Shown here piece by piece: positions 17,667 through 26,779 of a stretch of DNA of 64,000 bases. The translations under genes and the position numbers were made by a program. Each line of letters opens with the position of its first letter. Position 1 is the first letter of the stretch. The DNA comes from Pseudomonas deceptionensis (lineage in GTDB: Bacteria > Pseudomonadota > Gammaproteobacteria > Pseudomonadales > Pseudomonadaceae). The stretch lies in contig NZ_FNUD01000002.1 of NCBI RefSeq assembly GCF_900106095.1, positions 3,431,501-3,495,500 on the forward strand. The letters are read 5' to 3'. The notes beneath the pieces were generated by a model. It saw only the letters and a list, made by a program, of their open reading frames with translations, did not search any database and had not been told where the DNA came from.

Positions 17667-18560
17667 ATGAAGCAGTTGCGATATTTTGTAGAGATCGCAG
17701 AACATGGAAGCTTCAGTGTCGCCGCACAGAGACTGTTTATTGCTCAGTCAGCGCTAAGTCGACAAATGAAGGAGTTAGAAAGTAACCTCGGTACGCTTTT
17801 GTTCGAGCGCACTGCAAGACAGCCCCATCTGACACATGCCGGGTTAGCCTTTTTGCCAAGGGCTAAATCAATTCTCATTGACGTTGACAGCGCAGCTCGA
17901 CTGGCTACTTCGGTAGGCAATGGTCAAAGTGGTACGTTGCGACTTGGCCATGCCAGCACAGTGCCGCTCATAGGGAAGTTAAAAGATGCGCTTGGGGTTT
18001 ATCTGGAGTGCATGGGCGATGTTCAAATTGAAGTCTCGGAGGAGTCTTCAGAAACACAACTGATGAATTTAGTTAACAATCGCATTGACGTAGGCCTGTT
18101 TCGGTTGCCGGTGTTACATCAATTAAATGATATTAAACTGATTACTCTGTTTAGTGAGAAAGTTGTCGTCGCCGTCGGCCCAACCCATCCTCTGTCATCA
18201 AGACAATCCATATCGCTTGCCGAGTTGCGAGACGAGCCATTCGTCTCGATAGCACATCCAAAGCGAGGCGGACTTAGTTATCTTACATTTGAGCTTTGCG
18301 CGCGTGCAGGGTTTGCTCCGAAGTCAGCGCAGGTTTATTCGTTAAAAACCACACAGTCGTTGCTGATCCAGGCAGGTTTCGGCATTGCTCTGCTTCCGGT
18401 CTCAATGGTTAAAGCTTCATCCTTGCATGCCATTGATATAACAGATGAGGGTTGTGAAAGCGGGGTCGTTCTTGCCCATCACGAGCGCGATTCCACTCTG
18501 GTAGCGGCTTTCGTTGAGCACTTTCGAGAGGCATTTACTGACTCGTCTCGGGTTTTATAG
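17667..18560 (+). CDS. LysR-family transcriptional regulator
   Basis: A LysR-type regulator of about 297 residues. The winged helix-turn-helix opens with MKQLRYFVEIAEHGSFSVAAQRL and continues AQSALSRQMKELESNLGTLLFER. The effector-binding domain begins near residue 75 with GTLRLGHASTVP. The frame is open from 17616, but the family nearly always begins at this MKQLRYF, so 17667 is preferred; 17658 is also possible and none has a strong ribosome site. It is divergent from the TauE/SafE gene and is its likely regulator. Confidence 0.85.
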   Translation: MKQLRYFVEIAEHGSFSVAAQRLFIAQSALSRQMKELESNLGTLLFERTARQPHLTHAGLAFLPRAKSILIDVDSAARLATSVGNGQSGTLRLGHASTVPLIGKLKDALGVYLECMGDVQIEVSEESSETQLMNLVNNRIDVGLFRLPVLHQLNDIKLITLFSEKVVVAVGPTHPLSSRQSISLAELRDEPFVSIAHPKRGGLSYLTFELCARAGFAPKSAQVYSLKTTQSLLIQAGFGIALLPVSMVKASSLHAIDITDEGCESGVVLAHHERDSTLVAAFVEHFREAFTDSSRVL

Positions 18561-18696
18561 ACACCTCCACGCCTTAAAATCAGGTCAATCGGGAGGTGCC
18601 ATAAGCAACTCACGCTGCTTCGAAGAGTTAAAAGTCCAGGCGGTCAATCAAGTGGTCGATAAGCCGCCGAGCTTTGATCCAGGGCCGTTAAGTTAC

Positions 18697-19560
18697 TTAT
18701 CCTTCTGCTACCAGGTTGCTAAGCAACCACTCACTGAAGCTCCGCGCAAGCGGGTTGTTCTCACTGTCACGATGGGTCAGCAAAGCCCAGTTAGGGCCGC
18801 GAATGGTTTCCTCGACCAAGGGCTGCAACAGCCCATTGGCAAGTGCCTGTCGACTCAATAATTGACTGACCAAGGCGATACCCAGACCGGAGCAAGCAGC
18901 ATCCAGCAGCAGGCCGGGATCGGAGAAGTTCAGCCCTTGGTCCTTCTGGCCTACATCGATTCCGGCCTCCACTTCCCAGTGGCTCCAGTCCATTTCCCGC
19001 TCGCCGTGAAGAGTAGTGCGCTGTTCACTTGGAACTGCCAGTACGCTGGGGTGGCAAGCCGGGTACAGGCGGTCAGCGTACAGCACCTTAAAGCTGCATT
19101 CGGCCTGGGGACTGATGTCATCCCGCACAGCGAGGTCGATGGTCTGGCTGACCATGTCCGGGACTTCATCGGTACTGAAGATCCAGAGATCCACGTCCGG
19201 ATGCTGGCGACGAAAATCTGCCAAGCGTGGCAGCAACCAGTGACGGGCGAACATTGGGGTGGTGTTGAGTACCAGTTGGTTGGGTTTGTGGTACTGGCCC
19301 AGGCGGCGAATCCCGACGGCAAGTTGCTGCAGCAAAGCCTGGGTGGTGCTGAGTAAGTCATGGCCAGCATCGGTCAGGCTGACGCTGCGTCCATTGCGAA
19401 AGAATAATGGCTGTTCAAGGTAGGCCTCAAGGCTACGAATCTGCTGACTGATCGCCGACTGTGTGAGGTGCAGCTCTGCGGCTGCCTTGTGGAAACTGCC
19501 CAATCGAGCAGCGGCTTCAAAGCCGCGAAGGGTGCCAAGAGGCGGCCAGTGTTTGAGCAT
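18697..19560 (-). CDS. GcvA-like LysR regulator, probable control of the agmatine cluster
   Basis: A 287-residue LysR regulator of the GcvA/AmpR subgroup, judged from MLKHWPPLGTLRGFEAAARLGSFHKAAAEL and TQSAISQQIRSLEAYLEQPLF (adjacent landmarks). The effector domain contains TTPMFARHWLLPRLADFRRQHPD, the subgroup signature. It is divergent from the agmatine deiminase gene with 134 bp between and so is likely its regulator, responding to agmatine or a breakdown product. The P. aeruginosa agu2 locus also has an adjacent regulator. Confidence 0.85.
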   Translation of the reverse strand: MLKHWPPLGTLRGFEAAARLGSFHKAAAELHLTQSAISQQIRSLEAYLEQPLFFRNGRSVSLTDAGHDLLSTTQALLQQLAVGIRRLGQYHKPNQLVLNTTPMFARHWLLPRLADFRRQHPDVDLWIFSTDEVPDMVSQTIDLAVRDDISPQAECSFKVLYADRLYPACHPSVLAVPSEQRTTLHGEREMDWSHWEVEAGIDVGQKDQGLNFSDPGLLLDAACSGLGIALVSQLLSRQALANGLLQPLVEETIRGPNWALLTHRDSENNPLARSFSEWLLSNLVAEG

Positions 19561-19694
19561 TCTGATAAGTTCCTCTAATCATTTGTACGCAAAATACATC
19601 GTTTGTTTAGCCGTTTTTGCGAACGTAGCATGCATGCCAAGACCACACAGGCAGTTTTCATTGAACACAATGACTTAACTCAAAGGTACTTGTC

Positions 19695-20747
19695 ATGCAG
19701 CAGAATGAAATTCAAAACAGTGGCTGGTGGATGCCGGCAGAGTGGGCCAAGCACGCAGCGACCTGGATGGTTTGGCCGCACAACAAAGCCCTGTGGGAGA
19801 ACGGTTGGGGCGTGACCTTGCCTCTGGTGCAAGAGGATTTCGCTCGCGTAGCCAACACCATTGCCCGCTTTGAACCGGTGAAAATGATCGTTGACCCTTC
19901 AGCGGCAGCGAGCGCAAAGGCGCTGTGCGGGCCAAACATTCAACTGATCGAGCTGGCAGTGAACGACAGCTGGTGCAGGGACTCGGGCCCGAGCTTCGTC
20001 TGCCACCCGCAACAGGGCCTGGCGGGTGTGAGCTGGCGCTTCAACGCCTGGGGCGGTAAGTCTGCCTTTGACCTGGACGAAGGCTTGGCCCGCCGCGTAC
20101 TCAATCACCTCGGTGTGGAGTGCTTCGGGACCTCGCTAAGTAACGAAGGAGGCGCCATTCATGTGGATGGCGAAGGCACTTTGATCACCACTGAGTCGGT
20201 ATTACTCAACCCTAACCGTAACCCTGGCATGAGCAAGGCTGAGATGGAGGAGATCTTCACTCGCCTGTTAGGTGTGAAAAAGACTGTCTGGTTACCGGGA
20301 GACCCAAACTATGTGACCGGCGACATGACCGACGGCCATGTCGATGGTGTGTGCGCTTTCGCCCGCCCAGGCGTCCTGCTGGTGGACGCCACCCACGATA
20401 AAGACTCGGTGTATGCCGAAGTAGTACGTGAAAACCGTCGTGCGCTGGAACTCGCCACTGATGCCCAAGGCCGCAAGTTTGAGCTGATCGAGTTGTTTGA
20501 AGCCACCGAGGCTGTGGACTCCGGGGCTGAAGTGTTCTGTGCCTCTTACACCAACTTCTACATCGCCAACGACGCGATCATCATGCCGGCCTACGGCATT
20601 GATGCCGACAGGGTGGCTGCCGAAGTGTTGGGTCGGGCCTTCCCGGGGCGAGAAGTGGTACCGGTGCGGATCAATCATCTGGCTCATGGCGGCGGCGGAG
20701 TGCATTGCATTACCCAGCAACAGCCAGCCTGGCCACTGAAGGGTTAA
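19695..20747 (+). CDS. agu2A: Agmatine deiminase (cytoplasmic copy)
   Basis: A 350-residue agmatine deiminase that hydrolyses agmatine to N-carbamoylputrescine and ammonia. Family features are GWWMPAEWAKHAATWMVWP at the N-terminus, NDSWCRDSGPSF, VDGEGTLITTESVLLNPNRNP, the GHVDG-type histidine (DGHVDGVCAF) and the catalytic cysteine in GGGGVHCITQQQP (Cys338). No signal peptide is seen. The gene is first of four on the plus strand, 4 bp before the amidase. The order deiminase, amidase, binding protein, Tat deiminase is that of the P. aeruginosa PA14 agu2ABCA' operon, as I recall it; the symbol follows that. Confidence 0.92.
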   Translation: MQQNEIQNSGWWMPAEWAKHAATWMVWPHNKALWENGWGVTLPLVQEDFARVANTIARFEPVKMIVDPSAAASAKALCGPNIQLIELAVNDSWCRDSGPSFVCHPQQGLAGVSWRFNAWGGKSAFDLDEGLARRVLNHLGVECFGTSLSNEGGAIHVDGEGTLITTESVLLNPNRNPGMSKAEMEEIFTRLLGVKKTVWLPGDPNYVTGDMTDGHVDGVCAFARPGVLLVDATHDKDSVYAEVVRENRRALELATDAQGRKFELIELFEATEAVDSGAEVFCASYTNFYIANDAIIMPAYGIDADRVAAEVLGRAFPGREVVPVRINHLAHGGGGVHCITQQQPAWPLKG

Positions 20748-20751
20748 TGCG

Positions 20752-21660
20752 ATGACCATTTTGACTGTTGCCACAACCCAGATGCCCTGCACCTGGGACC
20801 TGAAACAAAACCTCGATCATGCCGAGCAGTTGGTCCGTGACGCTGCCGCCAAGGGCGCTCAGGTCATCCTGCTGCAGGAACTGTTTGCCACACCGTATTT
20901 CTGCATCGAGCAACATCACAAACACTTGGCGTTGGCCGAGGAATATCACCAAAGCCGAGTACTCAAGCGCTTTGCCGCGCTGGCCAAAGAGTTGGGTGTG
21001 GTGCTGCCGTTGAGCTGGTTCGAGAAGGCGGGCAATGCCTGCTTCAACTCGCTTAGCGTGGCTGATGCGAATGGGCAGCTGCTGGGTGTGTATCGCAAGA
21101 CACATATCCCAAACGCCATTGGTTATCAGGAGAAGGAATACTTCAGTCCTGGCGATACGGGCTTTCGTGTTTGGGACACTGCTTTTGGGCGCATAGGGTT
21201 GGGCATCTGCTGGGATCAGTGGTTCCCGGAGACCGCACGCTGCCTGGCGTTGATGGGCGCTGAAGTCTTGCTGTTTCCCACCGCCATTGGCTCTGAACCT
21301 GGCTGCACAGCACTGGATTCACGTGACCACTGGCAGATGACCATGCGCGGCCATGCCGCCGCAAACATCCTGCCCGTTGTGGCCTCCAACCGCATCGGCC
21401 GAGAAGTGGCAACTACCGATCCAACCCTGCAGATGAACTTCTACGGCTCGTCCTTTATCTGCAATCACAAGGGCAAACTGTTGGCCGAGGCTGACCGCGA
21501 CAGCGCCGGCGTGCTGGTACACAGCCTGGACTTGTCCGCCATGCGCGAAGAGCGCCTGACGTGGGGTATCTACCGCGACCGCCGTCCAGAAATGTACGGG
21601 GCTCTGTTAAGCCAGGATGGCCGTCACATTAATCCTCGCTGGAATACTCAAGGGGTTTGA
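20752..21660 (+). CDS. agu2B: N-carbamoylputrescine amidase
   Basis: A 302-residue nitrilase-superfamily amidase that converts N-carbamoylputrescine to putrescine, CO2 and ammonia. The catalytic triad is visible: Glu43 (LLQELFATPYF), Lys116 (YRKTHIPN) and Cys153 (GLGICWDQWFPE). IPNAIGYQEKEYFSPGD and ALDSRDHWQMTMRGHAAAN are typical of the carbamoylputrescine-specific branch. It follows the deiminase by 4 bp and ends 1 bp before the binding-protein start, so the genes are co-transcribed. Confidence 0.95.
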   Translation: MTILTVATTQMPCTWDLKQNLDHAEQLVRDAAAKGAQVILLQELFATPYFCIEQHHKHLALAEEYHQSRVLKRFAALAKELGVVLPLSWFEKAGNACFNSLSVADANGQLLGVYRKTHIPNAIGYQEKEYFSPGDTGFRVWDTAFGRIGLGICWDQWFPETARCLALMGAEVLLFPTAIGSEPGCTALDSRDHWQMTMRGHAAANILPVVASNRIGREVATTDPTLQMNFYGSSFICNHKGKLLAEADRDSAGVLVHSLDLSAMREERLTWGIYRDRRPEMYGALLSQDGRHINPRWNTQGV

Positions 21661-21661
21661 T

Positions 21662-22774
21662 ATGAACGTAACCCGCAAACTATTGCTCTGCTCCCTAGGG
21701 CTGGCTCTAAGCGGTGCCTTGTCGTCAGCACAGGCGGATGACAAGACCCTGAAGTTGTACAACTGGGCCGACTACTTCGCCGAGGACACACTCGCCAGAT
21801 TTACCGCCGAAACCGGGATCAAGGTGATCTACGACGTCATGGATGGCAGTGAGACACTGGAAGCCAAGATGATGGCTGGCGGCAGTGGTTATGACCTGAT
21901 ATTCCCGGGCGACACTGTTGGCGAACGCCTGATGCGTGCCGGCAGCCTGCAGCCACTGGACAAGTCAAAGCTCACGGCCCTGGATGATATTGAGCCAGGC
22001 CTGCAGAAGCTGCGTACGCATTATCTCTACTCGAACAAGGCCACCGTCCCCTATACGTGGGGCACCATAGGCCTGACCTACAACACCGAGCAGATCAAAC
22101 AACGCATGCCGGATGCTCCGGTGCATAGCCTGGACATGCTGTTCAAGCCGGAACTGGCCGCCAAGTTTGCGGACTGCGGTATCTCCCTGATCGATTCGCC
22201 GGACGAAGTCCTGGCGGTAACGCTCAACTACCTCGGCCGTGAGCCACGCAGCGCCAGGCCGGAGGACTTGGCTGCGGCCAGTGAACTATTGCTCAAGCTA
22301 CGGCCGTACATCCGTAAGTTCCAGTCGCAACCGGTGAGCGATCTGGTCAACGGCAACTTGTGCCTGTCGCTCGGGTACAGCGGGGATATGACTCAGGCGC
22401 AACGGGCTGCAGATGCAGCAGGCAAGAAAACTGCGTTCCAGTATCACATTCCGCGCGAAGGCACCACGGTGTGGATGGATACCATGGCGATCCCAATCGA
22501 CGCCAAGCATCCAGAATACGCCTATGCGTTCATCAACTTCGTCATGCGCCCAGAGAACATGGCAGCCATCAGTAACTTCACCGGCTATCCTGTTTCGAAT
22601 GCCAAGGCACGTCCGAATGTCGATTCAATGATGCGTAACAACCCGGACATTTACCTCGATGATGTCACCTACGAACGATTGATCCCGGGCAAAGATGTGC
22701 CTCAAGCCGATATGCGTGCGCGCATGCGAGCCTGGACCAAGTTCAAGACCGCCGCCGCTAGCCCAACCAGATAG
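21662..22774 (+). CDS. agu2C: Periplasmic polyamine/agmatine-binding protein (PotF/SpuD type)
   Basis: A 370-residue periplasmic solute-binding protein. A signal peptide (MNVTRKLLLCSLGLAL..., cleavage after AQA) precedes KTLKLYNWADYFAEDTLARF, the typical start of PotD/PotF/SpuD proteins. Other landmarks are KVIYDVMDGSETLEAKMMAGGSGYD and the C-terminal domain with GYSGDM and VWMDTMAIP. The start at 21662 directly follows the amidase stop. No ABC permease or ATPase gene is nearby, so it must share a transporter encoded elsewhere or act as a periplasmic ligand carrier or sensor. Ligand specificity (agmatine or putrescine) is inferred from the operon. Confidence 0.88.
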   Translation: MNVTRKLLLCSLGLALSGALSSAQADDKTLKLYNWADYFAEDTLARFTAETGIKVIYDVMDGSETLEAKMMAGGSGYDLIFPGDTVGERLMRAGSLQPLDKSKLTALDDIEPGLQKLRTHYLYSNKATVPYTWGTIGLTYNTEQIKQRMPDAPVHSLDMLFKPELAAKFADCGISLIDSPDEVLAVTLNYLGREPRSARPEDLAAASELLLKLRPYIRKFQSQPVSDLVNGNLCLSLGYSGDMTQAQRAADAAGKKTAFQYHIPREGTTVWMDTMAIPIDAKHPEYAYAFINFVMRPENMAAISNFTGYPVSNAKARPNVDSMMRNNPDIYLDDVTYERLIPGKDVPQADMRARMRAWTKFKTAAASPTR

Positions 22775-22872
22775 TCGGCCTCAAAAGGGGTCTTGCCCCC
22801 CCATGGGCAGAATTGGCGGCTGCAGTTGCAGCCCTCCAAACAATGCAGCGACAAGAAATGAGAGATACATCT

Positions 22873-23997
22873 ATGTCGACACGTCGTGAGTTTATGAAGC
22901 AGGTATCCGTAGTCGCCAGTCTAGGCGCCGCAGCGTCAATGGGACTTGGCCTGAGTGCTGCCCGGGCGGTCGCAGCCAACAAGGGTAGGTGGCATATGCC
23001 GGATGAGGGCGACAAACACCAGCGGGCTTTCATCGCCTTTGGTGCCCAGGAGGTCATCTGGGAAGATTTCACGCCTGACGTGCAAGATGCCTTAGGCCTG
23101 ATCGCTCGCACTATCGCCGAATATGAGCCGGTAACCGTGTTCTGTCGCGAGAACGAGCGGGATTTGGCCGAGGAAAAATGCGGCACGGCAAACATCACCT
23201 TTGTTACTACGGAACTGGACGATATCTGGATGCGTGATATCGGGGCCAACTTCGTCATCGATGGAGAGGGTGGGCTAGGTGCTGTGGATTTCAACTTCAA
23301 CGGCTGGGGCAACAAGCAGCAGCATGCCGACGATGCGCAGCTGGCCGCTCTGGTTGCCAGGAATGCGCACGCCAGCTACATCCGCAGCCAGCTGGTGGGC
23401 GAGGGGGGTGGTATCGAAGTGGATGGCCACGGCACGGGGATCATGACCGAAAGCAGCTGGATCAATACTAACCGCAACCCCGGCTGGAGCAAGGCTGACG
23501 TAGAGGAAGAGCTGAAGGCCAGACTTGGTTTGCGCAAAATCATCTGGCTGCCTGGAATCAAAGGCAAGGACATCACCGACGCCCATGTCGACTTCTACGC
23601 CCGCTTCGTCAAGCCAGGGGTCGTGATCGCCAACCTCGACAATGACCCGCAGTCATACGACCATGAAGTGACGCTTGTGCACCTGGACATTCTCAAAAAC
23701 GCCACTGATGCCGATGGCCGCAAGCTGCAAGTGCATACCGTATCTCCTCCGATGCACCCACGACAGAACAGATTCAGCAAACAAAATCCCGACTTCGCTG
23801 CGGGTTACATCAACTACTTCGTGATCAATGGTGCGGTCATTGCGCCCGAATTCGGTCACAAGGCGGCAGATACGAAAGCCTATGAATTGTTGTCAGAGCT
23901 CTACCCGGACCGTGAGGTGGTGCAGCTCAATATCGATGCCATCGCCGCAGGTGGCGGCGGGATCCACTGTGTGACCAGTCACCAGCCTTTGGCTTAG
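22873..23997 (+). CDS. agu2A': Tat-exported second agmatine deiminase
   Basis: A 374-residue agmatine deiminase-family protein with an N-terminal twin-arginine signal: STRREFMKQ followed by a hydrophobic alanine/glycine-rich segment and cleavage near ARA/VAA. The mature part has ELDDIWMRDIGANFVID, EGGGIEVDGHGTGIMTESSW, TDAHVDFYARF and the catalytic GGGGIHCVTSHQP (Cys366). GAGAG lies about nine bases before the ATG at 22873. Export in the folded state would place agmatine breakdown in the periplasm. A Tat-tagged deiminase is the known last gene of the P. aeruginosa agu2 operon. Confidence 0.88.
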   Translation: MSTRREFMKQVSVVASLGAAASMGLGLSAARAVAANKGRWHMPDEGDKHQRAFIAFGAQEVIWEDFTPDVQDALGLIARTIAEYEPVTVFCRENERDLAEEKCGTANITFVTTELDDIWMRDIGANFVIDGEGGLGAVDFNFNGWGNKQQHADDAQLAALVARNAHASYIRSQLVGEGGGIEVDGHGTGIMTESSWINTNRNPGWSKADVEEELKARLGLRKIIWLPGIKGKDITDAHVDFYARFVKPGVVIANLDNDPQSYDHEVTLVHLDILKNATDADGRKLQVHTVSPPMHPRQNRFSKQNPDFAAGYINYFVINGAVIAPEFGHKAADTKAYELLSELYPDREVVQLNIDAIAAGGGGIHCVTSHQPLA

Positions 23998-24305
23998 TCT
24001 TGATCACTGGTGCCTTCTACAAACCGGGTAAGGCCTCTTCGAGGCCAGGGGCGATGATCCAGACAACGCAAACGACTCCAGCTTCTATCTGATACAAGGC
24101 TGCGCCTGTATAGAGGAATGGGAGCCTGTGACAAGTAACTCCCGTCTAAAAGAACAGGCGCTGGCGCAACCAGCAGCCGGATATTAACCCGAATGAATAT
24201 TATTATTTTAAATGACATTCATTTGAATCAATGAAGTTTTTAGAGGACTACGCCAGCCATGTTTGTTTGTTTTACGTGATACCTGCGTGTAGACCCATAA
24301 CAGGG
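23998..24305. other. Gap after the agmatine cluster
   Basis: No gene or strong terminator was recognised in these 308 bases. The part around 24180-24230 is AT-rich and could be the terminal region of the agmatine operon. Confidence 0.4.
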
Positions 24306-24536
24306 TTAACTGGCGTAATCGCGTTCAACCATCATGTTCTGAAGGCGCTCAGCGTTGAGCTGCTCGCATGCTTCATCAGCCTCATTTCGAGCGGCATAAC
24401 TGTCTGGGAGCCTGCACTGGGCCTCACTGTCATAGATATTGAAACCTATCGGGGCAGTGGTGCAATAGAATCGCGACCCAATGCGCTTTGATCCGGTTTC
24501 CTTGGGTATAGCGGGGACAACAACGTACCTTGGCAT
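24306..24536 (-). CDS. Small conserved-looking hypothetical protein
   Basis: A 76-residue protein beginning MPRYVVVPAIPKE and containing FYCTTAPIGFNIYDSE and NEADEACEQLNAE. The pattern (short Met-Pro-Arg-Tyr-Val-Val-Val start, a degenerate middle and an EAxxACxxLN helix) resembles small hypothetical proteins I know from Pseudomonas genomes. The ribosome site GGGAG lies seven to eight bases before the ATG at 24536. No signal peptide or membrane segment is present. Function is unknown and the gene stands alone. Confidence 0.55.
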   Translation of the reverse strand: MPRYVVVPAIPKETGSKRIGSRFYCTTAPIGFNIYDSEAQCRLPDSYAARNEADEACEQLNAERLQNMMVERDYAS

Positions 24537-24950
24537 CACGACACTCCCTGTTTTTTATTATGTTGGCAGCGCTAAGCAATAGCGCTGCTTTGTTGCCAGA
24601 TCAAGTCAGCAGTTACATCATCCGATGAGTAACCGTCGCTACCGATAAGCATTCTATTTTACCAATGCGACTCTTACTCGATAGTGTTGTGAGGGCGAGT
24701 CGAAGGAAGGCCGTTGATGTTCTGGTATTCAAGTTTTGAGCGGCAAAGTTTCAGATTTTAATCTGACTTATCAGGTCAAGTTAAAGCGCCAGACATGCCC
24801 TCCACGCACCCTACACTCAAGCAGCTCTGCTGCTGCGCCGCCTAATGCACCTCCTTTGCATGGTCCGTCAGTTGGTGGAGCTGTTCGGGGGGAATTACGT
24901 AGCAGTTGACGAGTAGAACGAGGCTACTGAGCGGGGCAGGCGTTTGATGA
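24537..24950. other. Gap with a perfect hairpin upstream of the small gene
   Basis: GCAGCGCT (24566-24573) and AGCGCTGC (24581-24588) form an exact 8-bp stem with a 7-base loop, followed on the plus strand by TTTGTT. It could be a weak plus-strand terminator or a leader hairpin for the minus-strand small gene. The rest of the 414 bases shows no supported gene. Confidence 0.4.
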
Positions 24951-26138
24951 TCAATGAATGCTGGAGGCCAGTTCGAAAATCGGGATGTACATCAGGATCA
25001 CGATGACCCCGATCAGCAGGCCGATGAAGGTCATCAGCAAGGGTTCAAACAGGCGCACGAACCATTCGATCCAGCGGCCGACTTCTTCGTCATAGAAGTC
25101 GGCGCTACGCTCCATCATTTGCCCAAGATTGCCGGACTGTTCGCCAGCCCTCAGCAGGCGCAGGGATACCGGCGTCACCAAATGATTGAGCTCCAGCGCG
25201 GCCGACAGTGACTGGCCTTCGCGCACCCGTTCGCAGGCCTGATCGAGACGCTGACAGGACGCCACCGTCAGCAGGCCACGGACCATTCCCATGGCGGTGA
25301 CCAACGGGATGCCGCCTTGCAGCAAAATGCCCAGGGAGCGATAAAATCGTGCCAGTTCATACATGACGATGCGTTGATGGACCGCCGGAAGTTTTTCGAT
25401 CAATCGGCCAACGCCCCGGCGAAAGGCCGGCCGGCGCTGGAGGAAGGTGAGGGCGACGATGCTCGCCACCACAGCACCGAAAAACTCGCCCTGATGGGCG
25501 TGCAGGAACATCCCTCCGTTCATCAGCAGCTGTGACAGCCACGGCAAATTCTCGCCCAGGCCTTCGAACACCAGGCTGAAGCGGGGTACTACGTAGCCCA
25601 TCAAGAACAGCACCACGCCACTGCCCACCACCAGCAACAGCAGTGGGTAGATCGATGCACTGATGATCTTCTGTCGCACCTCGTCCATGCGTTGCCGGTA
25701 GCTGACATAACGCCCCAGCGCATCACCCACGGCCCCGGTTTTCTCGCTCGATTGCACCAGGGCAACGTAAAGCGGGGGGAACACGGCCGACAACTGGGCC
25801 AAAGCCTGTGAGAAGGATTTGCCCTCGTACAGCAGGCGAACCAGCTCACTCAAGGTTTTACGGGCCTGGGGGGCGTTTTCCTTTTCGGCCAGGCTTTCCA
25901 GCGCATCGATCAACGGCAGGCCCGCGTTGAGCAAGGTGGTCAGCTCCTGGCTGAACAACACCAGGTTGAAGGTCTCGCGATGATGCAGATGCCACGCACG
26001 CCAGCGGCGCTCGGCCTGCAGGCTGACCACGCGCATGCCCTGATCTTCGACCATGCGCCGGGCTTCGCCATCGCCCTGGGCCTCGACGGTCATTGAGACC
26101 ACGCCGGTTTTGCCCACTGCCTTGAGATGAAAGCGCAT
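24951..26138 (-). CDS. gspF: Type II secretion inner-membrane platform protein GspF
   Basis: A 395-residue GspF/PilC-type platform protein with two T2SSF domains. The N-terminal cytoplasmic part starts MRFHLKAVGKTG, then FSQELTTLLNAGLPLIDALESL and a membrane region near residues 165-190. The second domain contains ARFYRSLGILLQGGIPLVTAM, LLRAGEQSGNLGQMM and a last membrane segment. The start at 26138 is chosen for GGGAG eight bases upstream; the frame extends to 26162 but would then overlap gspG more. Only gspG is beside it. The rest of the secretion genes lie 14 kb away, after mnxG. These may be the xcm genes reported as needed for export of the manganese-oxidising factor in P. putida GB-1. 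Confidence 0.93.
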   Translation of the reverse strand: MRFHLKAVGKTGVVSMTVEAQGDGEARRMVEDQGMRVVSLQAERRWRAWHLHHRETFNLVLFSQELTTLLNAGLPLIDALESLAEKENAPQARKTLSELVRLLYEGKSFSQALAQLSAVFPPLYVALVQSSEKTGAVGDALGRYVSYRQRMDEVRQKIISASIYPLLLLVVGSGVVLFLMGYVVPRFSLVFEGLGENLPWLSQLLMNGGMFLHAHQGEFFGAVVASIVALTFLQRRPAFRRGVGRLIEKLPAVHQRIVMYELARFYRSLGILLQGGIPLVTAMGMVRGLLTVASCQRLDQACERVREGQSLSAALELNHLVTPVSLRLLRAGEQSGNLGQMMERSADFYDEEVGRWIEWFVRLFEPLLMTFIGLLIGVIVILMYIPIFELASSIH

Positions 26139-26152
26139 CGTTGCGACTCCCT

Positions 26153-26587
26153 TCATTGCCAACTGGTGATTTCGGCGTTTTCGCCATCGCCACCGGGCTG
26201 TCCGTCCTTGCCCATGGACAGCAGGTCGTATTCACCGTTTTCACCGGGGTAGCGGTAGGTGTAGTTACGTCCCCACGGGTCCTGGGGCAGTTTTTTCTGC
26301 AGGTATGGGCCTGTCCAGCGGGTTTCGTCGCTGGGCGCGGTGACCAGTGCCTGCAAGCCTTGCTCGGTTGAGGGGTAGTGGCCGACTTCCAGCCGGTACA
26401 AATCCAGAGCCTTGCCCAGGCCCTCGATTTGCGCCTTGGCCACTTTCACTTCGGAACGGCCCAGCTGGGCGAAATACTTCGGCGCGACGATGCCCGCCAA
26501 CAGCCCGAGGACCACCAGTACCACCAATAATTCGAGCAGGGTGAACCCGTGTTGGGTTTGCGGTGCACAACGCAAACGCTGATTCAT
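26153..26587 (-). CDS. gspG: Major pseudopilin GspG
   Basis: A 144-residue type II secretion major pseudopilin. The prepilin peptidase motif is HGFTLLELLVVLVVLGLLAG with cleavage after Gly14 and Glu at +5. The mature part has the GspG signature YRLEVGHYPSTEQGLQALV and the C-terminal DPWGRNYTYRYPG and GEYDLLSMGKDGQPGG, which supply calcium-binding residues in known GspG structures. GAGGT is placed four bases before the ATG at 26587. It precedes gspF with a short overlap-free gap on the same strand. Confidence 0.95.
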   Translation of the reverse strand: MNQRLRCAPQTQHGFTLLELLVVLVVLGLLAGIVAPKYFAQLGRSEVKVAKAQIEGLGKALDLYRLEVGHYPSTEQGLQALVTAPSDETRWTGPYLQKKLPQDPWGRNYTYRYPGENGEYDLLSMGKDGQPGGDGENAEITSWQ

Positions 26588-26636
26588 GATGACCTCACAC
26601 AGTGGGCAGCACAGTCGCCAGCAAGGCTTATGCAAT

Positions 26637-26652
26637 TGCCATGCTCAGACCT
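26637..26652 (-). promoter_or_regulatory. Possible weak sigma-54 element before gspG
   Basis: On the minus strand AGGTCTGAGCATGGCA has GG and GC separated by ten bases and is placed about 50 bp upstream of the gspG start codon. It lacks the full TGGC and TTGC boxes, so it could be chance. Confidence 0.3.
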
Positions 26653-26695
26653 CTTGATGTGCCTGAAGCCCCCGTAATCCGGCCCTTTTATGTTA

Positions 26696-26711
26696 CGGCT
26701 CGGTGCTTGCA
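26696..26711 (+). promoter_or_regulatory. Sigma-54 promoter element before the lytic transglycosylase gene
   Basis: CGGCTCGGTGCTTGCA has the GG-N10-GC spacing and a full TTGCA -12 box. Transcription would begin near 26722, giving a leader of about 58 bases before the ATG at 26780. Confidence 0.6.
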
Positions 26712-26746
26712 TAGGGCTAACCCGCGACCGTCCATTGGGGCATTAC

Positions 26747-26761
26747 CCCCATTTTCAGGGG
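26747..26761. promoter_or_regulatory. CCCCA-N5-AGGGG palindrome near gspG/lytic transglycosylase promoters
   Basis: CCCCA-TTTTC-AGGGG resembles the CCCCA-N4/5-TGGGG repeats found before the other sigma-54 promoters of this region. It lies about 100 bp upstream of the weak gspG promoter and just downstream of the transglycosylase promoter. A neighbouring TGGGG-N6-CCCCC overlaps it. Assignment is inference. Confidence 0.35.
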
Positions 26762-26779
26762 CAGGTCGGGGAGGCAAAA

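Noticed and set aside
24800..24935. A short coding-like stretch resembling the tail of a protein before gspF
   Set aside because: Too short to assign, with no start codon or ribosome site; perhaps a gene remnant, but not supportable.
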